64,000 nucleotides of DNA from Fibrobacter sp. UWR2 (GTDB lineage: Bacteria > Fibrobacterota > Fibrobacteria > Fibrobacterales > Fibrobacteraceae): the NCBI RefSeq assembly GCF_002210285.1, contig NZ_MWQE01000001.1, forward strand, positions 496,001-560,000. The letters run 5' to 3'. This document shows positions 1-8,538 of the stretch, piece by piece. Position 1 is the stretch's first letter; each line of letters begins with the position of its first letter. Below the pieces are notes generated by a model. That model had not been told where the DNA came from, searched no databases, and saw nothing but the letters and a program-made list of their open reading frames with translations. The position numbers and the translations under genes were made by a program.

Positions 1-339
<339 letters not shown>

Positions 340-346
340 AAAGGAA

Positions 347-352
347 AATATA
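347..352 (-). promoter_or_regulatory. -10-like box of the ferredoxin gene, 7 nt from the start codon
   Basis: Read on the minus strand this is TATATT, followed by seven bases and then ATG (339). The spacing puts the expected transcription start at or next to the start codon. A second box, TATCTTTG, lies just upstream. Confidence 0.5.
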
Positions 353-360
353 CAAAGATA

Positions 361-380
361 TCGCCGCAAGAGTGCGGCGA
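361..380. terminator. Perfect 8-bp hairpin between two minus-strand genes
   Basis: TCGCCGCA pairs with TGCGGCGA around the loop AGAG. It sits downstream of the lipoprotein gene that ends at 411. There is no clear T-run on the minus strand, so it may be a weak terminator or an mRNA-end stabiliser. Confidence 0.4.
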
Positions 381-410
381 CAATCACAAAGAATCAGGAA
401 TAAACAGATT

Positions 411-1964
411 CTAGTCTAGGATGGCGGGTTCTTTTTGCAACTCGTAAAAAACGCTGAGCCAGCTTTGCAGTTGCTGCCAGGTGGTGTCGCCTTTGGCCCG
501 GATGGAATCGTCGAAAGACGTGAGGAAGATTTCGTCGATTTCTCCATTGAAGGCGTTTTTCCCTCCGATACCAATGTTGAACTGCAATTCAGAAAAATCG
601 TCGCTAATTTTGATATCGGTGTTGCGGATGGTTTTCCCGTCAACGGCAATGGTCAGGTGCTTTTGCACAAAAACGACAAAGTAGTGGTGCCAGGAACCAT
701 CGAGAATTTTGGCGCTTCCGTAGAGGGTTGTGTCGGTGGATGCGGATTCAAGGCCACTATAGATTCTTGTGCAGATGGTGGCGGGGTCCTTTGAACATTG
801 CCTGATTTCAAAGCCTCCGTTGACGGAGGGTGTAGATGAAAAGATAGTGAACCCGGTGTCGGCAGGGGTTTCTCCCTTGATCCAAAAACTGAACCCTAGA
901 CTTCCGTCTTCGAACAGCGGGAATCCATCGGCATATTTGTGGACCTTGAGGTCTTTTTTTGTTGAATCCAGGTGTAGGCCGGTTCCGTAGAAGCCTTCGC
1001 TGTCGTATTCGTCCAGGTTGTAAAAGGTGTAGGGGTGGGGCCCGAAGGAAAGGTAGGTGGGCTCGATTTCGCGCAGGCTTAATACGTTTCCGTCCAGCAT
1101 GTTTGCCGAAATTTCGGGAAGGTCCATCAGCAACACTTCTTTTCCCTTGGCGGATTTTGCATCCAGCAGGTAATCGATTTCGTAGCCGTTGGCATCGATC
1201 AGGGTTGGGACTGTTTCGGACTTACTTTCCACCAAGATGGGTATGTGCTTCAGCGTGATGCCTGCATCCATGGCCTTGAGGGTTGCCACGACACTGTCGT
1301 TGAATGTCATTTTGCGGAGTCCCACCAAATAGCCGGGCTTGTTCCTGGTCACAAGGAGGGTGTCTTCAGAGCGGAAGCTCCAGTAGACGGAATCCGTCTC
1401 CGTTTCGCCTTCTGCAGTCATGATGGTGATTTTCTCAAAATAAGCATTGGGAATGCCATCGGCCAGTATGTAGCCACGGTCCACGTCTTCGGAATTCACG
1501 ACGAAGCAATTCAGCGAGCCGTCGATGCATATCGTGTCGCCAAGAGCGAGGTCGTAGGCGTTCAGTTCCAGCTTCAGGTTCGAGCCTTCGGAGACCTCAA
1601 AGCGATAGACGGAATCCTCAGGCTTCGTGATGTCGAGAATATTCCTGAAGTCCAGCAATCCGTCGGATGAGACCTGGATGTTGAAGGAGTCGCTTTTTAT
1701 ATCTTCAAAAGAGAATTTCCCGGAATCGTCGGTGGTCGTCTCCATTTCGGGATTGTCTCTCACGGCAATGAAGTCTCTCCGCATGAGGGCGACTTTGGCG
1801 CCCTTGATGGTGTTGCCGTCAAAGTCCGTCACGATGCCCGCGATGGTCTTCCCCGATTCCGTCTCGGAAATCACGCCCGCGGTGTCTTCGCCGTTGCTGC
1901 ACGCCATAAACAGCGACAGCAGTGCCGCCGCGCTAAAAAAGGAAATTTTATTTACTCCAATCAT
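411..1964 (-). CDS. Lipoprotein with regulatory-like beta domain and C-terminal LamG domain (module 1)
   Basis: A 517-aa predicted lipoprotein. The hydrophobic signal ends in a lipobox with Cys 22 (LFMACSNG). Right after it comes the stretch AGVISETES, a motif shared with the two other regulator-linked lipoproteins in this window. Residues about 37-110 resemble a carboxypeptidase-regulatory-like (transthyretin-type) beta domain. Residues about 350-500 look like a concanavalin/LamG-like jelly roll, with blocks GFSFWIKG, GSWHHYFVVF and the final FNGEIDEIF. LamG domains often bind glycans. The ATG at 1964 follows the stop of the upstream TIGR02147 gene by 2 nt, so the two are translationally linked. 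A longer in-frame reading into the regulator gene is rejected because the signal peptide starts here. The ligand is unknown. Confidence 0.82.
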   Translation of the reverse strand: MIGVNKISFFSAAALLSLFMACSNGEDTAGVISETESGKTIAGIVTDFDGNTIKGAKVALMRRDFIAVRDNPEMETTTDDSGKFSFEDIKSDSFNIQVSSDGLLDFRNILDITKPEDSVYRFEVSEGSNLKLELNAYDLALGDTICIDGSLNCFVVNSEDVDRGYILADGIPNAYFEKITIMTAEGETETDSVYWSFRSEDTLLVTRNKPGYLVGLRKMTFNDSVVATLKAMDAGITLKHIPILVESKSETVPTLIDANGYEIDYLLDAKSAKGKEVLLMDLPEISANMLDGNVLSLREIEPTYLSFGPHPYTFYNLDEYDSEGFYGTGLHLDSTKKDLKVHKYADGFPLFEDGSLGFSFWIKGETPADTGFTIFSSTPSVNGGFEIRQCSKDPATICTRIYSGLESASTDTTLYGSAKILDGSWHHYFVVFVQKHLTIAVDGKTIRNTDIKISDDFSELQFNIGIGGKNAFNGEIDEIFLTSFDDSIRAKGDTTWQQLQSWLSVFYELQKEPAILD

Positions 1965-1966
1965 CC

Positions 1967-2791
1967 CTACTCCAAATTCGAAAACAGGTGGATGTTCATC
2001 TGGTAGACGCCGTCGGCCTTTTCCTTGTCTTCGCCGATGATGCGCCTTGCCTTCGCCTTGAATTCCTGCAGTTCTGCCTCGAGTTTCTTGTATGCCTCGC
2101 TCGAGATGCTGAACGTGAGCGTGCTCATGACGGTCGGCTTTTTCGGGGGCGTCATCAGCGCCTGCTTCGAGAGCTCGAAACACTGCAACTGGTATTGCTT
2201 GATCAGGTCCGCGTTGTTGTACGGCCCGCTGCTGATGCTTTCCTTGGTGGGCTTCCAGAAGCCTTCCTCGTTCTTGCGTGCAAGCCCGAGCCTCTCCAGC
2301 AGGGCGAGCGATTCCTTGAGTTTGCCGAGCGGAACCTTCGGGAATATGCGCTTTTGCACCGGCGCCATGTCGTCGGTCACGTCCATCGCATCGAGGATGG
2401 CGAAGAGCGCGCTATTGTACCAGCGGCTGTAGTATTCGTAGGCATCCTCGTTCACGATGTGCTGCGGGTTCGGGTGCAACTTCAGTATTTCCTGCATCGC
2501 GGCATTGCGGGCGGCGTCGCTTTTCGCCTGGTCGAGCTGCACCAGCGTTTCGAAGTACTTGGCCTCTTTCTTGTCGAGTTCCAGCACCTCGATGAACTTT
2601 GCCACCATGCGGGGGGAGACCTTCTTGCCGCGGAGCACGTCGGCGAAGTAGCTGCGGCTCTTCTCGAGCCCGAGCATGTTGCAGATTTCGGTACGGGTAA
2701 AGGCCGGCTCCACCTTGGCGCGGGCGGCCTGGTATTCTTCCAGGAACTTGCGGAAGTGCGTAAACTGGAATATGTCTAAAAAACGATTCAC
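1967..2791 (-). CDS. TIGR02147/DUF4423 family predicted regulator (module 1)
   Basis: A 274-aa protein of the Fibrobacter 'second paralogous family' TIGR02147. It opens with an IFQFTHFRKFLEEY block, followed by an XRE-like helix-turn-helix (about residues 31-75, with FTRTEICNMLGLEKSRSYFADVL split by the recognition turn). The rest is an all-helical DUF4423-type domain containing the conserved aromatic YEYYSRWYNSALF region. The likely role is DNA-binding control of the adjacent lipoprotein gene, but this is inferred from the fold and coupling only. The start is GTG at 2789-2791, with TATATT 6 nt upstream and no usable Shine-Dalgarno. The lipoprotein follows after 2 nt. It is divergent from the M6 protease gene. 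Confidence 0.85.
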   Translation of the reverse strand: MNRFLDIFQFTHFRKFLEEYQAARAKVEPAFTRTEICNMLGLEKSRSYFADVLRGKKVSPRMVAKFIEVLELDKKEAKYFETLVQLDQAKSDAARNAAMQEILKLHPNPQHIVNEDAYEYYSRWYNSALFAILDAMDVTDDMAPVQKRIFPKVPLGKLKESLALLERLGLARKNEEGFWKPTKESISSGPYNNADLIKQYQLQCFELSKQALMTPPKKPTVMSTLTFSISSEAYKKLEAELQEFKAKARRIIGEDKEKADGVYQMNIHLFSNLE

Positions 2792-2797
2792 GCTCTA

Positions 2798-2803
2798 AAT
2801 ATA
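2798..2803 (-). promoter_or_regulatory. -10-like TATATT box, 6 nt before the GTG of regulator 1
   Basis: On the minus strand TATATT is followed by TAGAGC and then the GTG start. The AAGGGA further upstream is about 20 nt away and would be untranscribed or too distant to serve as a ribosome site. This predicts a leaderless message. Confidence 0.5.
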
Positions 2804-2966
2804 TATAATTCCCTTCTGAAAATGAGAATTTTTTTGAGAACATTTACGTATTTTCTCCCAAAAAAGCCAAAAAACGGCCATGATGAAAATCCGGTGTGAT
2901 TTTTCGCATAATTTTTATTATTTTCAAGATTACACGGAATAGGTCCGTTTTGGAAAAGGGATTGGA

Positions 2967-4916
2967 ATGGGTTGTTTTCTGAAAAAAAGTGTTGTTGTCG
3001 CCCTGGCAATTTGTGCCGGGGTCGTTTTTGCGCGTCCGGCCAGCATGGCGGTGCAGACGGTGCAGAACAAGGACGGCAGTTCGGTCTCTATCCGCCATTT
3101 CGGCGATGAACATTACCACTTTACCGAAACGGCCGACGGCTACCTGGTCACGGGAGACGGCGAAGGAAACTACGTATATGTGGATGCGTCGGGGAAGCCG
3201 AGTTCCGTGGTCGCGAAGAATGCGGTAGACCGCAGTGATGCCGATGTGAAATTCCTGGAAGGGCTGGATCAGGAGGCGGTCCGCAAGAACCACAAAAATT
3301 TGAACGGGGGACGATTTCCCGCTCCCGAAGAAACCTCGGGACAACTAAACTTTTCGCACCTTCCCTTGATGGCCTACGACCAGGCTGGAATGCCTGCGCG
3401 GATGCTCAGACCCAAGCCCAAGAGCTGGGTGACGGGCGAACGCTGGATACCCGTGCTGCTCGTGGGTACTACGGACAAGGCGTATGGCGATTCTGCTGCG
3501 TTCCATGCCTTCCTGAACCAGGAAGGCTACAACAAGAACGGCAATATTGGAAGCCTCCGCGATTACTACCTGTATTCGTCAGGTGGCAGGTTTAACCCGC
3601 ATTTCGATGTGTATCCGGTACAAATTAATGCGGCTCTGACCAGTTTCGGTATGGGGGACAGTTTCAGCGAGGGGCGCTTTATGGCGGAGGGTGTCAAGGT
3701 GCTGACCCAACGTCCGGACTTCCTTGCGAATGCTGACAAGTATTGCTCGAGCGGCAAGAGTGTTGACGGTTTCATATTCCTGTTCCCGGGCATGGAAGAG
3801 GATGCGCTCAAGCAGAGCCGGAACTTCTGGGGACATGCGTACCAGATGATGTACAACGGTTCTGGGTCAGGGTATGAGGCCTATAAGTCTAACGGCTATT
3901 CCTTCGACAAGTACCTCTTTATTGCCCAGTATGCCGACGGTTCCAGCAATTCGCAGATTAACCAGATGGGTATCTTTGCGCACGAGTTCAGCCATGTGCT
4001 CGGGCTCAAGGACCATTACGCCAAAGATGACAATGGCAAGATGATTGTAGGGCCCGACAAGTACGACGTGATGTCGCAGGGAATGTACAACGGGACGAGC
4101 TGGAATGCTGGCAACATCCCTGCCGCCTTTTCTGCATTCGAGAGGGAGGCCGTGGGCTGGCTTACGCTTTCCGAGATCTCTGTGGAAGATTCGGTATATG
4201 GCGTGAAGAAACTGGTGGACATGCAGGCGTACTCGATTACGAATCCGAAGCAGTCCGACGAGTACTATATAGTGGAGTACCGCCCTTCCGAAAAATACGA
4301 TGCGAAACTGGGGAACAACGGCGTGTTTGTATGGTATATCGATTACGACAGGGACCTGTACGAATACGAGAACGCCATCAACAAGGATAGCGACCACCAG
4401 CGTATCGCGGTGAAGAGTGTATTGAAGGCGGGGGCGAAGTTCAGTGACTTCTCGTTCGTCAATGGAGGGGGGAAGGCTGGCATTTCGGGCATATACAGCG
4501 TGGCCCTTGACGGGGATGCCCGTGCGTGCTTCACGCCCAATGCCTCCCGCAGCATAGGGGAGTGCTCGGAAGAATCGAGTTCGTCTGTGGAGAGTTCGAA
4601 CAGCGTGAGGTCGTCTTCTAGTGAAGCGTTGTCTTCTGGTGCGGTGTCTTCGTCGACGGTCGCGATTGCGGGCGTGGCGGCTGCCGACCCGCGGGTGCGC
4701 GTTTCGCTTTCGGGCAATACGCTCAATGTGGCCGCCCCGGATGCGGGCAAAAAAACGGTGCGCCTGTTCGACATGCAGGGGAACCTCCTGCTCGTGAAAT
4801 CCTTTGCCGGAACGGCCTTTTCGGCCCCCCTTCCGAGGCTTGTGCGCGGGGTGTATATTGTGCGAGTCGAATCGGACAATCGTCTGCTGAAAACTTTGCG
4901 TGCCGTAAGGCGTTGA
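2967..4916 (+). CDS. Secreted M6 family zinc metalloprotease with C-terminal sorting-type domain
   Basis: A 649-aa protein with an N-terminal signal peptide ending near VFARPAS. A pro-region follows (about residues 25-110) of the type found before M6 domains, with the GDEHYHFTETADGY pattern. The M6 catalytic domain carries the zinc motif HEFSHVLGLKDHY (His339, Glu340, His343). After it comes a serine-rich linker (about 530-560), typical of Fibrobacter secreted enzymes. The last 75 residues are a beta domain like T9SS type A sorting domains (VRLFDMQGNLLL and RGVYIVRV). It should act outside the cell on proteins. The ATG is preceded by AAGGGATTGGA, a plausible ribosome site. The next gene downstream is nuoB, 127 bp away and probably a separate unit. 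Confidence 0.87.
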   Translation: MGCFLKKSVVVALAICAGVVFARPASMAVQTVQNKDGSSVSIRHFGDEHYHFTETADGYLVTGDGEGNYVYVDASGKPSSVVAKNAVDRSDADVKFLEGLDQEAVRKNHKNLNGGRFPAPEETSGQLNFSHLPLMAYDQAGMPARMLRPKPKSWVTGERWIPVLLVGTTDKAYGDSAAFHAFLNQEGYNKNGNIGSLRDYYLYSSGGRFNPHFDVYPVQINAALTSFGMGDSFSEGRFMAEGVKVLTQRPDFLANADKYCSSGKSVDGFIFLFPGMEEDALKQSRNFWGHAYQMMYNGSGSGYEAYKSNGYSFDKYLFIAQYADGSSNSQINQMGIFAHEFSHVLGLKDHYAKDDNGKMIVGPDKYDVMSQGMYNGTSWNAGNIPAAFSAFEREAVGWLTLSEISVEDSVYGVKKLVDMQAYSITNPKQSDEYYIVEYRPSEKYDAKLGNNGVFVWYIDYDRDLYEYENAINKDSDHQRIAVKSVLKAGAKFSDFSFVNGGGKAGISGIYSVALDGDARACFTPNASRSIGECSEESSSSVESSNSVRSSSSEALSSGAVSSSTVAIAGVAAADPRVRVSLSGNTLNVAAPDAGKKTVRLFDMQGNLLLVKSFAGTAFSAPLPRLVRGVYIVRVESDNRLLKTLRAVRR

Positions 4917-5043
4917 TAATCACCAAATTACGCGTCTCCGTATCAAATTCGTGATGGTTTTGTAATGCTCCAATCGGGTGTAAATTCTCCCGGCTTTTTG
5001 GCGTTTTTTCTATCTTTTACGCGCATTTTACGAGGTACCCTCT

Positions 5044-5679
5044 ATGACAGCTGAGGCAGAAAAGCCAAACATCATAACGACCTCCCTGGACTTTTTAGTC
5101 AACTGGGGCAGGACGAATTCTCTTTGGCCGTTCCCTTACGGTACGGCATGTTGCGCTATCGAATTCATGAGTACGGAAGTGGGTCGTTACGACCTTTCCC
5201 GTATCGGTTCAGAATATGTTCGTTTTACGCCGCGCCAGTCCGACGTCTTGCTCGTCGCGGGCACGATTACCTACAAGCAGGCTCCGATTCTGAAGCGTAT
5301 CTACGAGCAGATGGCAGAACCCCGCTGGGTTATCGCGATGGGCGCCTGCGCCTGTTCCGGCGGTTTCTATGACTGCTACTGCACGGTCCCGGGTATCGAC
5401 CATATCATTCCGGTGGACGTGTATATCGGCGGTTGCCCTTCCCGTCCGGAGGCGTTCTTCGACGCGATGTTTGACCTGCAGAAGAAGATCAAGGACGAAT
5501 CCTACATGAAGCAGCGAGCCGACCGCGTCAAGGAACAGCTCGAGATGATTAAGGCGAAGACTGCCGAGGCCAAGGCCAACGCCCAGGATTTTGCCCATGG
5601 TAAGGTCGCGGAACTCAAGGATTTTGTGAAGGAAAAAGAGCAGAACCTTGTAAAAAAAGCACAGTTCTGGAAGGAGTAG
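5044..5679 (+). CDS. nuoB: NADH-quinone oxidoreductase subunit B
   Basis: This 211-aa peripheral-arm subunit holds cluster N2, the last iron-sulfur centre before quinone. The ligand pattern is visible: adjacent cysteines in GTACCAIEF, the cysteine in GACACSGG, and GGCPSRPE. The core ends near residue 152. The last 59 residues are an added charged helix rich in Lys, Glu and Ala, likely a coiled coil, which standard NuoB (about 160-190 aa) lacks. It is the first gene of the nuo operon, which is odd because nuoA normally precedes nuoB and is absent here. Upstream are a TATCTTTT box (about 5012) and the ribosome site ACGAGG before ATG. nuoC follows after 3 nt. Confidence 0.96.
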   Translation: MTAEAEKPNIITTSLDFLVNWGRTNSLWPFPYGTACCAIEFMSTEVGRYDLSRIGSEYVRFTPRQSDVLLVAGTITYKQAPILKRIYEQMAEPRWVIAMGACACSGGFYDCYCTVPGIDHIIPVDVYIGGCPSRPEAFFDAMFDLQKKIKDESYMKQRADRVKEQLEMIKAKTAEAKANAQDFAHGKVAELKDFVKEKEQNLVKKAQFWKE

Positions 5680-5682
5680 AAG

Positions 5683-6288
5683 ATGAAGACTGCAGAAGAA
5701 ATCTTCACCGCCCTGGAAGAGAAATTCGGTGCCAAGAGGGAAACGCTTGACAAGTGGAGCGTGACCGCCATCGTGAGTGCGGGCTACCTGCGCAACGCGG
5801 TGCAGTTCCTCAAGGAAGATGCCGATGTGAAACTCGAGATGCTCGTGGATATCGCGGGTATCGACTACCTGACTTACCCGAACCACGAAGGCCCGCGCTT
5901 TGCTGTTTCCTATTCCTTCAAGAGCATTTCGAACCCGGGACTGCGCTTCCGTCTTAAGGTGCTGGTCTCCGAGGAATGCCCGAAGGTGCCTACGCTCTGT
6001 GACTTCTATGCGAACGCCAACTGGTACGAGCGCGAAGTGTTTGACCAGTTCGGAATCGTGTTCGAGGGCCATCCGGACCTCCGCCGCCTGTTGAACCACG
6101 TGGAATTTGTGGGCCATCCGCTTCGCAAGGATTACCCTGCCCAGAAGCGCCAGTGGCTTTCCACCAACGACTACCTTCTCCCGGCCCTGGAAAAGCGCCT
6201 GGAAGATCTCGGCTACAAGGTTATCCAGCGTAGCAAGGAAGTCGGGACCAACGATAACGAATTTTTGGAAGGGAGTATCAAAGAATGA
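5683..6288 (+). CDS. nuoC: NADH-quinone oxidoreductase subunit C
   Basis: A 201-aa peripheral subunit of complex I, the 30-kDa homologue, which supports the NuoD/NuoB quinone site. The family signature is intact: EREVFDQFGIVFEGHPDLRR, followed by the H-P-L-R-K-D-Y-P block. It is separate from NuoD, unlike the NuoCD fusion of E. coli. Its last four bases (ATGA) contain the start of nuoD, so translation is coupled. Confidence 0.96.
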   Translation: MKTAEEIFTALEEKFGAKRETLDKWSVTAIVSAGYLRNAVQFLKEDADVKLEMLVDIAGIDYLTYPNHEGPRFAVSYSFKSISNPGLRFRLKVLVSEECPKVPTLCDFYANANWYEREVFDQFGIVFEGHPDLRRLLNHVEFVGHPLRKDYPAQKRQWLSTNDYLLPALEKRLEDLGYKVIQRSKEVGTNDNEFLEGSIKE

Positions 6289-7478
6289 TCGTACTGGATC
6301 CTAATGGCGAAAAGCTGAACTTGATGCCCTTGAACGTGGGCCCGAGCCACCCGGCGACTCACGGCTGCTTGCGCTTTATGGCCGCCATGGACGGCGAGAC
6401 CATCGTCGCAAGTGTTGAAGAAATCGGTTACCTGCACCGCGGGTTCGAGAAGATGGTGGAGCGCGGTACCTGGCAGCAGGTGGTTCCGTATACCGACCGC
6501 CTCAACTACTGCTCGGCCATCATGAACAACATCGCGTACTGCCGTGCGGTGGAAAACATGTTCGGCATCGAACTGCCTGAGCGCACCAAGGTGCTCCGCG
6601 TAATCGTGAACGAACTTAGCCGTATCAACGACCACTTCGTGTGCGTCGCTGCGGCCTTCCAGGACTTGGGCGGTACGACCCCGTTCATGTACGCGTTCAA
6701 CCCGCGTGAAGAAATCATGTGCATTTGGGAAAAGCTCACGGGTGCACGTCTTACGAACAGCTTTGCCCGTATCGGCGGCCTCTACCGCGACAGTTACGCG
6801 GGTTTCGAAGCCGATGTGCTTGCCGCTCTCGATTCTACCGAGAAGGCCCTGAAGGACTTGCATGCCTGCTTGGATCGAAACCGCATCTTCCTCGACCGTA
6901 CGGTGGGTATCGGCAAGATCAGTGCCGAGAAGGCTATCAGCTACGGCTGGACGGGCCCGTGCCTGCGTGCCTCCGGTGTTGCATCCGACCTGCGCAAGGA
7001 TGAACCTTACTACGATTACGAGACCTACGACTGGGAAGTCGTGGTCGGCACCCAGGGCGACTGCAACGACCGCCTGCAGGTGCGCCTCGCCGAAATCGAG
7101 GAATCCGTGAAGATCGTGCGCCAGGCCCTGTTGCGCCTTACGCCAGGGCCGGTCGACATCGTCGACCCACGCATCCGCGTGCCGGCGCACAAGCTCGCCT
7201 ACCAGGATATGGAAGGCCTTATCGGTCGCTTCAAGAGCGTGTACGAAGGCATCCGCGTACCGGAAGGCGAATACTACTGCGGTAGCGAATGCGCTAACGG
7301 CGAACTCGGTTTCACGATTGTTTCTGACGGCAGCGGCCATCCGTACCGCATCAAGGTACGCCCGCCTTGCCTTACGCAGTTCGCTGCTTTCCACGAACTC
7401 GTGGAAGGTGGCCAGCTTGCCGACTCCATGGCCGTACTTTCGGGCCTCAACATTATCGCTGGAGAACTTGACCGATGA
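6285..7478 (+). CDS. nuoD: NADH-quinone oxidoreductase subunit D
   Basis: A 397-aa homologue of the 49-kDa subunit, which forms the quinone-binding cavity with NuoB. Hallmarks are the VGPSHPATHGCLRF block near the N-terminus (the quinone-site His), EIGYLHRGFEK, the D-I-V-D-P segment and the C-terminal GELDR. The length is normal for a non-fused NuoD. It overlaps nuoC and nuoE by 4 bases each (ATGA), showing strong translational coupling in this operon. Confidence 0.96.
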   Translation: MIVLDPNGEKLNLMPLNVGPSHPATHGCLRFMAAMDGETIVASVEEIGYLHRGFEKMVERGTWQQVVPYTDRLNYCSAIMNNIAYCRAVENMFGIELPERTKVLRVIVNELSRINDHFVCVAAAFQDLGGTTPFMYAFNPREEIMCIWEKLTGARLTNSFARIGGLYRDSYAGFEADVLAALDSTEKALKDLHACLDRNRIFLDRTVGIGKISAEKAISYGWTGPCLRASGVASDLRKDEPYYDYETYDWEVVVGTQGDCNDRLQVRLAEIEESVKIVRQALLRLTPGPVDIVDPRIRVPAHKLAYQDMEGLIGRFKSVYEGIRVPEGEYYCGSECANGELGFTIVSDGSGHPYRIKVRPPCLTQFAAFHELVEGGQLADSMAVLSGLNIIAGELDR

Positions 7479-8536
7479 GAGATCACATTACTGGTGCAGT
7501 TCAGTTTGTCTCCAATAACCGCCTGAAGTTCGACGGCCCGGCAGCGTCTATCGATGCTCTCCCGGATCCGGCGCAGACTTTTGGCCATGTGCACAAGGCT
7601 GTCCCGCAGCCACCCACGAAGGAAGTGCTCGATAAGCTCAACACTCCCGAAATCAAGGAACGTTGCGCCGACTTGCTCAGCCGTTACCCGGTGGGGCAGG
7701 GCGCACTGCTTGAAGTGCTCTGGCTCGTGCAGGGCGTGTTCGGCTGGGTCCCGACGGAAGGTATCCGCTGGGCGGCTAACGTTTGCGGTTGCGCTCCGGC
7801 ACATGCGCTCGGTGTCGCGACCTTCTATACCATGTATAACCACGCCCCGAAGGGCAAGTTCCTGTTGCAGTTCTGCCGCAACATTAGTTGCACTATCAAG
7901 GGCGCCATGCCGCTTATCAAGTATGTGGAAAACAAGCTCGGCATCAAGAGCGGCGAGACCACTCCCGACGGCATGTTCACTATCCTCCAGGTGGAATGCC
8001 TGGGCAGCTGCGGCAACGGCCCGATGATGCTCGTGAACGACGACTTCGCGACCGACGTCGTGGACGGCCAGCTCAAGATGAAGCGTGGCACGACCCTTAC
8101 CGAAGAAAGCATCGACCGCATCATTGACTGGTGCAAGGCTCACGTGAACGACATGCCGAAGCACGATGTTCTCGGCGGTACGGTGAAGGGCCACGGCGGC
8201 CATCCCGGCGCTCCGGGTGCAACTGCCAAGCCGCAGGTTGCCGACTACGCTCCGCCTTCTCCGGTTTTGAATGTGAAGGCCGAAGCCGACGAGAACGGCG
8301 CCACCCTCACATGGAAGGGCGCTCCCGAATTCACGAAGATCGTGGTGGAAAAGAAGAACGGTTCCAAGTGGGAAGCTGTTGGCGAGCCCGGCGTGAAGGA
8401 CAAGGCGTTTGTGGACGCTGCCGGCAAGGTCGGCGACGTGTACCGCATGATTGCCACTTCGGGCGAACGCACGGCCAAGCCCTCTAACGAGGCTGTGACC
8501 ACCCAGAAGCCGGCTCCGGTCGAGGAGGCTAAGTAA
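7475..8536 (+). CDS. nuoE: NADH-quinone oxidoreductase subunit E with extra C-terminal fibronectin-III-like domain
   Basis: A 353-aa protein, about twice the usual NuoE length (about 160-180 aa). The thioredoxin-like 2Fe-2S core spans about residues 55-225, with ligands in CRNISC and CLGSC (cluster N1a of the NADH module). A Gly/Pro/Ala linker (about 235-259) leads to residues 260-343. These have the strand and aromatic pattern of a fibronectin type III fold: P-P-S-P-V-L-N-V start, T-L-T-W, G-S-K-W-E-A-V, V-Y-R-M-I-A. FN3 domains are common in secreted proteins and unexpected on a cytosolic complex I subunit. It overlaps nuoD by 4 bases and is followed 2 nt later by nuoF, its functional partner. 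Confidence 0.93.
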   Translation: MRDHITGAVQFVSNNRLKFDGPAASIDALPDPAQTFGHVHKAVPQPPTKEVLDKLNTPEIKERCADLLSRYPVGQGALLEVLWLVQGVFGWVPTEGIRWAANVCGCAPAHALGVATFYTMYNHAPKGKFLLQFCRNISCTIKGAMPLIKYVENKLGIKSGETTPDGMFTILQVECLGSCGNGPMMLVNDDFATDVVDGQLKMKRGTTLTEESIDRIIDWCKAHVNDMPKHDVLGGTVKGHGGHPGAPGATAKPQVADYAPPSPVLNVKAEADENGATLTWKGAPEFTKIVVEKKNGSKWEAVGEPGVKDKAFVDAAGKVGDVYRMIATSGERTAKPSNEAVTTQKPAPVEEAK

Positions 8537-8538
8537 TT

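Noticed and set aside
435-794. Plus-strand open frames opposite the module 1 lipoprotein
   Set aside because: No ribosome site or domain; the minus-strand reading has a lipobox, coherent beta domains and coupling to the regulator gene.
4561-4660. Serine-codon repeats in the M6 protease and module 3 lipoprotein as phase-variable tracts
   Set aside because: The codons are mixed (TCG, TCT, AGT, AGC) without a pure nucleotide repeat, so slippage is unlikely; they are ordinary linkers.
4917-5043. A hidden nuoA upstream of nuoB
   Set aside because: The interval is too short for a 120-aa three-helix protein, and no frame gives a hydrophobic ORF.
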